Shown here: positions 24,746 through 38,800 of the stretch, in pieces | Layout of the letters: each line of letters begins with the position of its first letter | How positions within the stretch are numbered: the stretch's first letter is position 1 | Source of the DNA: Luscinia megarhynchos | Taxonomy: Eukaryota > Chordata > Aves > Passeriformes > Turdidae | NCBI GenBank assembly: GCA_034336665.1 | Contig: CM067566.1 | Location: forward strand, 29,914,330-29,978,329 | Direction of reading: 5' to 3' | DNA length: 64,000 nucleotides | Notes under the pieces: model-generated | What the model was told of the DNA's origin: nothing | Seen by the model: the letters and a program-made list of their open reading frames with translations, nothing else | The model's database searches: none | Program-made: the position numbers and the translations under genes

Positions 24746-27700
24746 TAATCCCAAACTTCTACACTTTCCACCCCCTCACCATGGAAATTGGGAGGGATGA
24801 AGAATAACTTGCGATGGACAAGTGAAGCTGAGACATGGAAGAGAGGAAAAAAATGTTTCTACCTGCTAAATTACTTGGTTTAACAACATAATTATTGGAC
24901 AAAATATTAAAAATCTCAGACATTTTGGATTCCAACTCACAGCCCAAAACTTTACACAGTTTTAATATTCAAATATCCCAAAATAATAAAAAATTTATAT
25001 ATCCACAAGGATATAATTTCTTTTGCTGAAACAGCAGGATTGCTTGTTAATTCCCCCACCAGCAGATCTGATGCTCTTACCTTGCACGAGGTCCCAAATT
25101 TCCCAGAGTAAAGTTTTCCTGAGCCATCAGTTATAACCCAGTGTCTCATGTTTCCTAGTGATCCACAGCCATTGTGTGGACATCTCCTTTGGGCAGTGCC
25201 TGTAGGCAGCCTCCATTTAATTAGAGTCACCTGCAGTAAGAGATCACTGCCTGATGCTTTGCACACGAGATTAAATTTCATGGGTTTCATATCACACTTT
25301 CTCTGAAATAGCTGGGTAGTAGAATTATTTTAGGTCCAGATATATTTCTGTTTCCTACCACAAACTAGGAAAAGAGAAAAGGGGAGATGTAATTTAAAAG
25401 ACAAAGAGATTCAAAGAGAGGGCTCTACTTAAAAAGAAACATATTAATTATGCTTTTAATTGTTTGGGTTGTTTTAATACAAAGCTGATATTAGAAAGAG
25501 AGCTGTCAGTTTTAGCTTATCAGTGACTTTATAAAGCACAGAGTTGCATTCATCTATTAAAACTGCTGTTTGAGATAAATATAACTGATACTTTAATTAA
25601 AAAAACATCTACAGAGTAGAAAACAAAATGGCTAGTTGATATGAAAAAAGCTTCACTTGTTCACATGCTGATGATCTACCAACTGCAAAATGAAAGTCTT
25701 GAAAAAACAGCAGTGTTTTGCAAAGTTGTCTTTGGGCTGTATTTTAATACCACTTTACCAACTAGTAGCATCTAAGTGGGCTAGAAAGATACTTAGTTTT
25801 ATTTACTTTCAGGATGTACCTTATAGTTTACTCCCGAGTATGTGGTCTGGTGATAAAAAAAAGAAACTGGATGGTGTCAGGAACTTCTGTTTCAATATTT
25901 AATAGATACTTTCATGGAAACATTATTGAGGAGGATGCTTGGAGAGTGCTTACAAAAAAACTCCCAACAAGAACAACAAAAAAAGCACAGTTGATGCTTA
26001 CAGAGTAAGAAAAAGGTATTTTTGTCACCAAAAAGCCATGTGAAATGTCATTAACTTGTCAGGTTCAGAAATCAGTTTGAAAATTACATAGCAGTACTAC
26101 GTTAAAGGCTATAAAACCACCTCTTTGGTGAATGTGGGAAATGAGCCTTTCCTCAGCTGTGCAGCTGAACTGTGCTGCAAATATTGAATCATATAAGATC
26201 TCACAGAAAATGAAACTGCTGGCTGCTCTTGCTTCACCAATGTCACATGCTATGGCATTTTCTTTAGCATGAGCTCCAGAGCTGTACCTCACTCTGACAG
26301 GATTTTGTTTTGTAAACAGTTCAGAAATAAATTTAGCTCCCTTTGCACTTTGAAATCATATTCAGAAATTTCCTCCTGACAAGGTAGGTATGTTGTTATA
26401 TTGGGACAAGAGAGGCTGTTCACATATCTAGAATAATTTTCATCCACCCAATATATTAAGAAAGGCTTTTTTAATCCTCTTAATTTTCTCTTTTGATGTA
26501 TGCAAGCAAATTACTATATTTACCTCAGCTTCTTTGATGTACTAATTTTTTGTGCCACTTCCAGTCAATGGACAGTATTGTAATGATATGATAAATTTTA
26601 ATAAATGAAATTATACTAATAATGACATAAGATTGAGAATGGCTAAAATGGAGGAGTTGTACTAAAAGATGCAGGTAGGTCAGAAAGAAAGAGAATATTC
26701 TAGGAATATTCTACTCTACCAATTAAAATAAGGTCAGGGATACAAAAATTAATCTAACAAGATAATTTTTTCAGTGAGAGGAATAGGAAACAAGGAAGAA
26801 ATAAGCATTTTGCAGTGTCTGAATCTAAAATTAGGACAGTATGGCTTTATTAAATTTCAGGAGAATTTTTTTCTTGAATACAGATTAACCACTTAGAAGC
26901 CACTATGCATAGCTGAACTGATTTGAGGAAATACTGAATGAAAGCTTAAATTTTAAAAATATTTGTGAAGCCACCTCTTTCCTCACTGAACTGCAACTAA
27001 AATTTCTGTTCTCTCTTGGAGTGCCAAGCCCATACCACAGTTTTGACAGACTTGTAGCTAGTCTTGGAAATTTACATGCACAGGCACTTGTACTATATCA
27101 TAGGTTTTGAATGTGGTCAGTGTCTTTTCTTATGTGAAATATACCATAAAGGAAATTTAATGGTTTTGATCATGTTAATAGAAACAATAGACACTGATTA
27201 TCTTGCTGAGAAAAGGAAAAATTCAGCTTCTTAAAAACTTTTAACAGCTTAGTGATTTTTTTCTTAAAAATTAGCATAAAGAACCCCCAAGGATTTAAAA
27301 GGGAATAAAAGCTGATTACACTATACAATGACTACAAATTATTATTGACAAAAATATATTCCCTAGATAGGGTCTGTATATTGCACATTTTATCAACAAG
27401 GAGCTTCAGTTACATTCAGAAACATATTATTACATGTTATTACATTCTTCTGCAATACATATTTTTTACTAATATATTTTAGATGCAGAAAGGGAAAGAA
27501 GGAATTCGACATGGTCTGCTGCAACATCTTATCAAGTATAACTCAGTGGAGGCAATTGAATTTATACCACAAAGTTACTGAACATCTGAACATCCACAAC
27601 CTAATCTTAGGTTAATCTTAGGCTCCAGATATTTAGCACTACAGGAATCTAAAAGAATCCCAGGTTCATGATCTAGTTCCAAGGCTTCCAAAAACTACTT

Positions 27701-30097
27701 TTTTTTCCTTGGTAATCTATCATTAGTGGAAAATATTATCCAAGGCAGAGTGGTTTGCTTTCCTGTGTGTTACATTCTATGTAGAAACCACTAGTAGGTA
27801 AAACAATTTTCATTATGTGTTTATGATAAAATATCTGAATTACTGCCAAATTCACAAGTTTCTTAAAGAGTTTCCCTAAAAAAATGCCAACCATATCCTT
27901 TGTAGCTGTTACACCTTTCTCTGATCCAGAATCTATGAGCTGTTGAGATGAAAATATGTCTGTTAATAAAAAGGAGTAGAATGGAGCATATAAGTAAAAG
28001 AGCATAGGAGAAAAGAGATAAATTAATTCATTAACCTGTTAGAGCTTATTCACGTGGAATAAATCATCTAACACTAACATCATATCACATCTAACACTGA
28101 GGCACAGGGCAGAAGATCTTTGCCTTAGGGGTCTGAATGACCTTCCAGTATCACGACTGTGAAAAACATCTCAGCTGTGCTGAACACACTTTCTGTCTGC
28201 CTCTTTTAATATTTTCAATAAATCTTTCTTCAAAGACCTAGTAACTCTGTGCTCTCTTTTCTGGTATTTGTCATGTGGAAAGTAGCAGCTACTATGCAAA
28301 AGATAAGCTAGTTGGGTTTATAACCATGTAAATGAAATACTTTCAAAGAAAAACTCAGTAATCTTTTCTTCTTGTTGTATAATGTCACAAAATTCCTGCT
28401 AAAACTTTGCAAGAAACAATGAGATATTTGAAATTAAAATAATTTGCTTTTTTAGCTCTCAAAGTAGTATGGCAAGGGTAATTAAATAGATAGTGGATGA
28501 GTTAGGTCTGTCAAGTACAATAAAATAGCATATCAGATACTAATTATCTGCAAAAAGATTTATTGTCACTCATAAGAAGACATGTTCTTGTCACTCAGGC
28601 CACAAACTCTGCAGTTTGCTCTTTCTGATTTCAAACTTTGGAGAATCTCAGATTTAGCTTTTGCTTGCTTTGGCTCTTAAGTTTAGGATCTCAATATTCC
28701 ACCAAAATAAAATTTAGGGCATGAATGCAAGTAAATTGGTGTAATTCTAAACAAATTTCATTGAACGCAAGATATTTTGAATGATTCAGAGTCAATAAAA
28801 CTGACAAAATGTTAAAAGAATTGAACTACAAGTAATTCAATTTATTAGGATTTAATACATTTAATTGAGTGAACCTTTCTTACCTCTCTGACACTTAAAT
28901 GACAACCAGAAATAGTTCTGATGTATATTTAAGCTGTCCTTGACTACTTTTTGATATCAGTATTCAATGTGGTTCTATATGTTCACTCTCTACATTATAA
29001 ATCAGTCTATTAAAAAAAAAAACAACGTAATTAGCTGGATTTTTGTTGATGGGTAGAAAGGGCTTAAAAATTATTTTTAGTTTTCATGATAGATTTCAAG
29101 TTTAAAAGTTTGTTTGGCTTGTTGGTTTCTCTTTCTTCCTTCACTCATTTTTCTTTCTGACTTGGAGGCATCCTTGTGACTGCACAAACGTTCCCTTTGC
29201 AATCTTACTTTTTATGTATGCTTTTCTGAGAAATATTTTGACTTTGCTGAAATAGGGAAACGGCTGACAATAAGCCAAATCAATTTCTGATTGGGAACTC
29301 CCAACCTCAGAATCTAAAACTATGTATTTTATAAAAGGACCTCATCTGCCTCAATTACACCAAACTGAACTGAGTGTCCAAATATGTTGGATTATGCTAC
29401 CTAGGAGGATGTGTAAATTGAAAAGAGCAGATAAATGACCAGTTTTTTAAAAGCCTGTTTACAGTTGACTTGCCTTATTTTTTATTTTTTTTTAAATATT
29501 TCCACTAAAATGATAATGGCTTTTACATCCTTTTAGTCCATGGTGGTGAGCCAAGTGAAACCACCAAAGTATGTAATTCCAGACTAAAAATAAAAGGGGT
29601 TTTATTGTTATTGTAATATCCCACAGACCTTGGCTCCATTCAGATAACGTAATAAGGATGACACTAAAGAATGAGTTTATTTTAGGAACCACTGTTTGTC
29701 ACTTTAATAGCAAGACCTTAACATTATACTAATAAAAATAATTATATGGTGGGAAACACTTAAATACACACGAATAATTATTTTATTGGTATGAGTCGTA
29801 TACCAATGCACTGTATCTCCATAGCAGGGCACTTTTGCAAAGATAGTGACAGAATAGCTATTAAGTTGTCTGTGTGAAAGGTTGAAATAAAATATTCTTT
29901 TTCCCCATTCTGTGAACTGAGGTTTAAAATTAGAACTTATAAAAGACTTTTTCAGAATATGTTTCTGGCCTACATCATAAGAGTTTAGGGATCTTTAAAG
30001 GTAATGATTATATATGACAGGAAGGGTTAATGCTCAAGTACTCCTAGGTCCATGGAAAGAAAAATGTTCTATACTGCTCAGATATGGGCTTCTGAGG
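24746..30097. other. Unique AT-rich non-coding DNA
   Basis: About 5.3 kb with no recognisable gene, RNA or interspersed repeat. A tiny tandem duplication (11-base unit 'taatcttaggt', twice) lies at 27602-27624. Open frames are at most 112 codons (24952-25290, minus strand) and show no domain. Confidence 0.55.
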
Positions 30098-30114
30098 CCT
30101 ACCTACCTACCTAC
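30098..30114. repeat. (CCTA)n microsatellite
   Basis: Four perfect CCTA units plus one base. This is short and probably stable. Confidence 0.9.
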
Positions 30115-33100
30115 TTCACATAGTCACTTCAATTGGCTTTTCAGGATATAAATCAATGAAGATGAACAAAATAAAAAAGGAAGATTTTGACAGTACTTAT
30201 TTTAAAAAATTACTCTAAAACTCACACTTTGGAAGAAGCACAAAAATTTATTTTGGAAAAATTTTCATGCCATTTGATTCTCAGGCTAAAAAAGGAAGCA
30301 AATTGTTATTTAGCCCTTTATTATTCTGAAAGAGTGGCTTCTTGTTCCTCTGGATATTGTGACTCCAAAGTTCAGTGTTGAAAAGGGAACTGGAAATCAA
30401 AGGAGTCTGCTTACTTGCCACACTACTTCCAGATGCAGTAAAGATTTTTTGTTTCAGGAATCCTGCAGCAGTTTCTGCATTTGCTCATGGGTATTTGATT
30501 TAGGGTGGCTGTTTCAGTAATTTATCTGCAGTAGAGCATCCTAGCATCTCCCAGATCCATCATAATAAACCTTATGTTCTACTCTTGAAAGCTCTAAATC
30601 TCAATTTCTCATACTTGCATTTCTAACCTGATGTTTAGTACATTCTCTCAAAAACAAATGCAAAGCCTGAATAAAAACAGTCCCATACAGATAAATACCA
30701 AGAGGAACCAGATTTTAGGTATCTTGCTGCAGCTCTTAAGTTCCTCTTAGGCAAAAAGGAAACATGAGTTACTTTGCAAATTTTTTGTATGTCAACATTA
30801 ATGCTGTCTTTAAACTGCCCTTTTCCATAAATGTACTGTGAAGATCTCAGTTCAAAAGCATTTCAGGTTTAAAGATCTACATTCCTTATTTCTTACTCAT
30901 ATGCCTGTGTCAGGGAGCTGGCAAAGCTTTCACAGTTCTTATTCTGATGGACGAATTACACCCATAGCAATTTATTAGTACTTACTAAATTTCAATCTCT
31001 TTATTTCCTCCTCTGTTAAAACTAATTTTGCAATAATGATTTTTTCTTTCCCTACTTTCATTTCTTTTCATGGGTTTATTAGTGTATAGCTTCAGAAGGC
31101 TTATCTGCCCTGTATTCTGACATCTCCTTAATATATCTTAAGCTAGTTTAATGCTTTGCCTGCCTGCTATTCTCAATACACTTATTATCGATGATAGGTG
31201 TAATAGAAACAGTGTTACTTTTGAAAAATGGCTGGACATTTCATTACTGTCATTTCACTGAGAAATAGGAGTTTGTTTAATGCATATGAAAAATACTAGC
31301 AGAAATAAAAGATCAAAAGGGATAAAAAAATCAAAGCAATTTTTCTTCTTTTCAGATGCCAGATGGAGAGTTCTCAGTGTACTTTAAACAATGATTTATT
31401 AGTCTTTTGAGATTAGAGAAGTTTGTGTCTTCTTAAGCATAAAGTTTTCTTATCCTCAAAATAAAAGGGCAATAGCATAATGTACTAATTATTAATGGCA
31501 TTTATATGTTAATATGTTTCTATATAGAATTTCTTTTCATAGCTGTTACTAATTCCATGTATGCTAATGAAACAGCTGTAATCCAAACAGCAGAGTAAAT
31601 TAAATTATAAACACAGTAAAAAAATCGTTTTTTAAAAATGAGAATAAATGTATTTTTATCATAGCAATAAAAATACTGTTTTACCATATAATATTCCATT
31701 TAATTCACTATTTCATTTTTATCTTTACCCATCAGATTAGGCTTACTTCTTGGGAAAATGTTCTGCAAGGCAACAAAAATTGAAGAAATTCTTTGGTCTT
31801 TTTGTATACAGGCTACAGAGTGGTCAGCCACCCCAGTTCATTCATATAACTAATCCTGGACAGATTCTTCCATGTTTTTGGGTTTGTTTTTTAAACTTGG
31901 AGGGGTTTTTTGTGGATTTTTCTTCTCTGTCTTTTCTTGGTTATCTTTTTCTCAGAGAGCTAAAGAATGACACAATATTTGATATTTTTTAAATGGCAGA
32001 AAATGCTTAATATTTAACTAATCAGACAATGACCATTAGAAGTCATTGAAGACTGAAAACTGGTAGAACCAGAAGGCTTCTTTTTTGTTTGGATTTACCA
32101 TCAAAAGAAGATATAGAAGAAAGATGAAGAATGAGAATATGGGCAGGAAAAAACCAGATCATTCCGGTCAATTAAATATCCTACGTCTAATTTCCTAAAC
32201 ATTCCTTTTACTTCACAAAAGCTTCTATGTCTGTTTTACCCATGGTGTCTGTTTTCTAACAATATTTCCTTGGAAGTCTTATTCTATTAGGCCTTTCCTG
32301 CTGGCTATTTCTGCCTGTAAAGAACGCAGACATTTGTTAGTGAATTTGTACTAAATCACTTTTTGATATTATTGTTGTGAAATAGGAGACAGTCACCAAT
32401 TTTTATGAATTTTGAGTTGAAGTATTTGTCTCTGGAAAATATATCAAGAACATTGTGAAATGACAGTAAGATAAGAGATTCAAAATAAACTGTTGAAATG
32501 CAGAATGTGATTTTTGCCTCTGCAGACTGAGCATCAGTAATTATTGGAGAAACCATAGGGCCAGAACCTTAGCAGCTGTAAATCAGTAAAACTTCACTAA
32601 GCCCAACAGAACTACCTTAATTTACAGAAGCTGACTACAGCAATATAGTTTTAGAAGATTTTATTTGTAAGACACACTCTGCCTAACAGCAGGTGCAAAG
32701 TACTTTCTACAGTTTAAGCTATTTGTGAGGAAAAAGACAGACTGACTAGGAGGAAAGGATTTAGTCTAGTTCGTGTGAAAAATATGGTGATTAATTTAAA
32801 ATGCACTTAAAAAATCTGCAGAGCACTTGAAAAGAACAATGACTTTTCAATTGCCAGTTGTGTGAGGGGCAGCTCATTATGCATTAGAAACAGAACTTCA
32901 ATTTATATAAATGTTTCAGTGGCTCAACTTGTACAATGCTCCATCAGGTTCTTTCATGCTTGTGCTCAATGTTGCATTGCACTCTAAATTCTGCAACAGA
33001 TGCAGGAACATTATGTACTAACCCAAGCATACCACCAAGGCAAGGATTTAGGAATCTTTGCATAAGCAGTGTTCCACGATATTTTGCTAGAATTTTCAAA

Positions 33101-35792
33101 CAATCCAGGCTTAGAACCACAAAATAGCCCTGTTGAGATGCCTTTGTGTTGGCAGCCTCTAATGACACTAAGATGCCATGTTGGACTCACAGCCTCATGT
33201 GAAAACAAAAAAGTGCCATTTAATGATATATAGTCATCACTAAGGTGCAATATTGTTTCATTCAATAGTATAGCATTTCATGTGATATCTAATAGTAACT
33301 ATAAAATATGCATATTTAAAATGAGATAATGATTCAAAAACCCTTTAAAAACTACAATATTATAGTTTTTAACTACCATCTGGTTTAGTAAATTATTTCT
33401 CTGTACATGGTATTATATCAAATGGGAGATAACTTTTGCTAAGGTTCCCTTATGTATAGCAATCTGTGGGAAAATAATTTCTAGAACTGAAATTTGAGTT
33501 GGTACTATGATAAAATATTAATTCTCCAGCTGATGACAAACATTAAAAAAACCCCATACATTCTTCTTATTTTGATCTGTCCCTGGCAATTCTAGAACAA
33601 CGACTGGATGTTCTGTAGGGTTTAGTACAAATCTACTTTAGATACTTAAGTCCCTTAGGCTCCTTTTAGTCGCCTAAAACAATGAGCATTCTTTTTCTTC
33701 CTTAGGAAGAACTGAAACTTTTCTCCTTTTTTCTTTCTCATGTTGCTTTTAGCTTGATACTGAAGATCTTGTCTTTTTACATGGTTTTGAAAGTTTAAGT
33801 GAAGGTGTTGTCAACTGCATATGATTACCTGGACATGTCAAAATTTAATTATTTAGTCATTTTATCCAGTAAATGAATTTTAGGGAAAGATATACATTAA
33901 GTGTAGCATAGTATGTCTTTGAAAATATTTTTCAAGTTTTTCAATCATTGCACTAAATCTCTGGTCTCTATTTTTGTGTTCCTTCTCCTTCACAGAGGAC
34001 CTGGAGTTTGGTTCCTGGAATTATTACATAAAATAAAATATAACACACTTTTCTTGTAGACTTGAGTTAAAAAGAATGTTAGTTTTTTTTCCAGTTGTTC
34101 AGTTATGTACTTACCCATAAGGAAGGGTAAATATTAGATATTTTGTACTTCTGAGCCTTAAAAATAGCTTTGATAAGATTTCATAGATTCCATATCCCAT
34201 ATAGGTTATGGAAAACAATATTCCATTGTAATAATATTATTTCGCTTCTGAGTTTGTCAAAATTGCATTCTGTTCCTTAAAAATGGAAAGCTATCTCTCA
34301 GAATACAATTTTAAATTACTTTTACTGCAATGGCTTTAGCTGTATAGCAGTGGAACCTCTATTAAATATTTCACTTTGTTCCTTAGTTTTACTTTATTTC
34401 TTATGAAAAGTGGTGTGTTCTTACGAGCAACTTGCCATGTCTCATTTCCTTCCTGTAAGTGACCCCTTTTTAATCAGCATTCTTGGCATGAAATGGCCAC
34501 AGATAAATGAGCATGAAAAATCTTTTCTTACAGTAAATTCAAAGAGCACCATCCACTTTACCTAGCATGGAAGACTTAGGAAAAAAAATCCACAACACTT
34601 TTAAAACACTTCCCAGTTTTTAAAGGTCCACTTTACTGAGAATGATATTTTGTATGTAGACTTGAAATATATAAAAAATTCAGGCACTTAAATTTTTTCC
34701 TCCAGATAAATGAATTCTTTTGGCACCAAAAAAAAAAAAGAGTAAAATTAATATCTGCAGTTATTTTATTTGTACCAGTCTTTATGCATCCTTTTTTCAA
34801 ATAGCTTCATGAAGCAGAAAGTTGTGATGAACAAGGTTCTAATGATCAAAAGTGGATAAAACAATCTATATAAAGACATGAACCATGTCTGAAAATACTG
34901 AACCTGCAGCTCTGTTAATGCACCACTCTTATTCATTGGGACATAAGTGTCCCAAGTCTTGTAATATATGCTGGAAAAACTATGTGCACTGTCTGATCTC
35001 ATACCACGTGGGTTTCAGTGCATACATGAGAAAACAGTTCTAGCAAGGATATAGTAATTATTCAGAACACTTTGTGTAAAACCATGTGTTTATAAGTGTG
35101 CCACAAACTGTGCCTCTCAATGTGAATTACTGCACTTTAATCTTTCTCAAGGTGACCATGATATAGGTATAGCAGAAGAATGACTCCAGCTGAAGAAACA
35201 AACTTTGACAGAGTTTCAAAGGGAAGAATAGGGTGATAGGCAACAAAATGGGATTTATCCCTGACTAAAAAACGTCCTTTGAAACTCAAATCTTATTTAT
35301 GAGTGAGTGATTACAATCAATTAATGATGTTGTAGAATAATGCATTGTTTAGACGTAAAGCTATTGAGATACATACATGAAAAACATGAATTATATGTGA
35401 TGTATAAAAAAATCTTATGTTCTTTATATATGATCTATTACTATTTTTGCAGTTTTATTCAATACATGTTGAAATGTTTAGAAACTATCGCCAACTCAGA
35501 GCACCACAAACCTTCTGTAAATGTTGCTTTTCTTCAGTGTAGAAATATGGTCAAGTTATGAATTGATTTTAGATTGACTAGTAAAAATAAACCAAAAAAT
35601 AAGGAGAAAAAAACCTATGATGATTTTACTTCTATTGAACTATTGAACTTTCTTATTTACTGAATTATTAGGAATTAAATACTTTACATCTTGAAAAAAT
35701 TAAGCCTATCATTTATGGATCTTTTTGTCTGTACATGTTTGCACGATCCAGATTCAGGGATAATCTCTTTAATGATCATCACATGAAGAACA
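30115..35792. other. Unique AT-rich non-coding DNA
   Basis: About 5.7 kb of unique AT-rich sequence. Open frames are 60-84 codons, often overlapping on both strands (for example around 32.9-33.3 kb), with no domain. An AT-rich hairpin lies at 33345-33372. No RNA gene or mobile element is recognisable. Confidence 0.55.
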
Positions 35793-35880
35793 CAGATTCA
35801 CAGAAAACAGAGGTGGTAAAGAAAGACCATTGAGATAATTGCATTTATTCCCTTGCTAGTACAGCAAGACGGATTAGGAA
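35793..35880 (-). repeat. Possible ancient CR1/L3-type LINE 3' remnant
   Basis: Read on the plus strand, 'agattcacagaaaacagagg', 'gaaagaccattgagataatt' and 'cccttgctagtacagcaaga' follow the layout of a reverse-oriented CR1/L3 3' end (terminal TCACAGAA unit, GGTTGGAAAGACC, ATCTAGTCCA, CCCTGCCAGTGCAG). The match is much more diverged than the copies near 13.8 kb and 53.4 kb, and it could be coincidence. Confidence 0.35.
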
Positions 35881-38800
35881 GGTACCAGTAAATTATATAT
35901 GGAGAGTTTTCAGGCACACAGAATTTGCCACTTATTAATAATTCAGTTTCCAGAGTGTTACTGCTAGCAGGCTCAGAAAATGTTCTATTTTGTTTAGGCA
36001 AGAATATGTTCTCTGATCCAAATTTGGCTTTTTGACTGACCTCAGAAAAATAACCTTTTATTTACTTATTTGTCTATTTCAGTGCCTTTTGATATTTTTA
36101 ATGTAGATCGTTTTCTTTTTTTAATGGAAGCACCTCAGATGGTCAGCAGTCTTCTATGGGAACAATGAACTAAAGAACTGAGTAAAGGGTTGCCTGAAAG
36201 CCAACATTGTTTATAGACCATCTGCCTTCTGCTTTCACATTTTGTTTGGTTTCCTATGAGTATATGTATGTTCTGAGCACTTAGCCATTAATCAGACCAT
36301 GTCTCACCATGCACCATAATAACTTTTTTAACAAATTATTGTCAGTAATTTTGAGATGGTGTCTGTCCTCATGTCTATACAGAACAGTGGCTATTTTTTC
36401 TTAAACATTTTTGCTTCAACAATACATGTTAAAATACGTGTCCAAAAATTTGCTTTGGCTTTGAGTTCAGCAACAACATGGGTCCAAAAGTGCTGAGACT
36501 TAGGCATATTTTAGTCACATCAGATTTACTGTGCATGCATAAAGCATCTGTGTGCAACATGTGCTCTCTTAGACATGATGGGCCATGAATGAACAAGTGA
36601 AGTGGTTATTTGTTTGGAATCCCTTGGAATTCTGAACAAATCAGCCAGGGCACTATTTCCTGCACAGACAAATGAATAAAGGACATGGATTTACTGGAAG
36701 CTCTCTTTAAGATATTATTGGAAGATACATGTGAAGAATGAATGCTTTGTTTCCTTGAAGTCACATTTCTTGATGGCTGTAATTGATTGCCTATCTGTTG
36801 CAAAGTATTTATAGGGAAAGATGAAAATAAAGTCACCCTAAGGGGGAAAAAAAACCCTCATAATCCTTCAGTTATCAGGACAGCCTTAAGTGTAAAGAAA
36901 ACAGTAAGACCATGGTCATGGTTCTTACTACCTCTCACTAGATCTCAGTAATTACAGACGTTGAAAATTCTTACTAATAAAGATAAAATTTCAAAATTGT
37001 ACACAAATATTAAGAAAGCTATAGTATAGCTATGAGTAATATAGTCTTCTAAATTTATTAAATTATTATAAAGTATATTTAGTACTTAATAATAGAGATG
37101 CTCAGACAATTTGAAGGAATTTTGGGAGTAATAGTTACACTATGAAAGGCAAAGCTGGGATCCACTTTTCTTTAAAGTAGAAGCTCTGGAAGGCAGAATT
37201 TTGTTCTTCCTCTACTCTTTCCCTCTATGCTATTCCCTAAAAGTGTTACATAATAATAAATGACTGTGATCTGAGATGATATCACTCCACATAAAATAAG
37301 CAAGAGGTCTAAAACTGCAAGGTAGAAATATATTATGAAATATGACTACAGTTCCTTTAGAATAATATTTTTTTAAAGAGTGTAAAGATCCTTTATCCAA
37401 GACACCTGTTCAGAAAAAAAGATGATCATCAATTCCCTCACACATGAAAGCATAGTAATAGAACAATCAGTAATAGAAACTAATCAGGAGATTTCTATTA
37501 TGGAAAAAATTCTAATTAAAAGGGACATATTTTTAGTTGCAAGAAGAAGCACATGTTATCATAGCATATGGTAGTCTAGCCACAAGGTACTTTGCAATTT
37601 AAAGTATTGCATTTTATAAGCCAAATAAGGTCTTACAGGTTTATTATACACTGGTTTAAATATACTTCAGAATACTTTAAATTATATGCACTTCAGATTT
37701 CCTTTCATTGGTGGCATCTTCCCCTTTGAAATGCCTGTGAATAAACTCAAAAACCCATCAAGTTGTTTATATTCAATACAGTGAAGTCATCTGATGCTAC
37801 AGGTGGTAAAAACAATATTGAGAAAAATTTGTGAACATAGGATGTATATTAATTGCTGAATTAACACAATCTGGTAATTTTAGTAAGAAAAGTGACAATC
37901 AGAGGACAAAAGGTTAATGATACTTAAACTTATAAAATGCTGAAGTTTGAATAATATTTTTAAAGAATTGTTCCAATTTTAAAGTGTTGTGGGGTGGCTT
38001 TAAATTACACCTATTAAAAACCAATAAACCAAAATTGTTGCCTTAAGAAACAACACTGCACAAAAAAGGAATATAAAAAAAATTTAGGCAGCAGTCAATT
38101 TAAAGACACTCTGAGAAATTCCAATTAAAAGACTTAAAACAATCAAAGGTATGATGTGAAAAGAGCTGAAGATCTTATTAAATGAATTTATAAAAGGTAC
38201 TAGGACAATAAAGAAAAAACTCTTATTTTTCCTGTTAATGAAAAGGAACTGTAAAAACCTGTGTAAACATTTTTTTCTTTCAGCTATTCCTTCTTATACC
38301 AAATATCACAGTTACTTAGATTCCCCTCTGCACCAAAAATAGCTAAATAAAACAGGCACATAAAAGATTATGAAATTTTTCAACCCAACACTTGAATCTG
38401 ACAGCAAATAACTGTAAATATATAAACTCAGAGGAAGTAAATGCTAAACCATTGTTAAAGAATTAAATATAACTCTTTTCAGAGATTATTTGAATCTAGG
38501 ATTGCTTGAGTCTAGGAGCCTTGAACTGTTATTTAAACAATGTGATCTTTTAGATCTGAAAGAAAATTATGAAAATCTTCATGAAAAATGTGACAAGTGT
38601 ATGCTTCATTTCAAGTTTCAGGGAAATGAGTCTACCAAATAATTTCTCTATGACTGACTCTTTTGTCTATAGTCCTCTACTAGTCCTTCTCTGCATCAGT
38701 GTTCTGCCTAATCTCTTCTCCATCCAGAATTGACTTCTAACTTTTTTACTGTTTCCTTCCCTTTCCACTTCATAATTCTCACATTACCATTGACTCCTGT

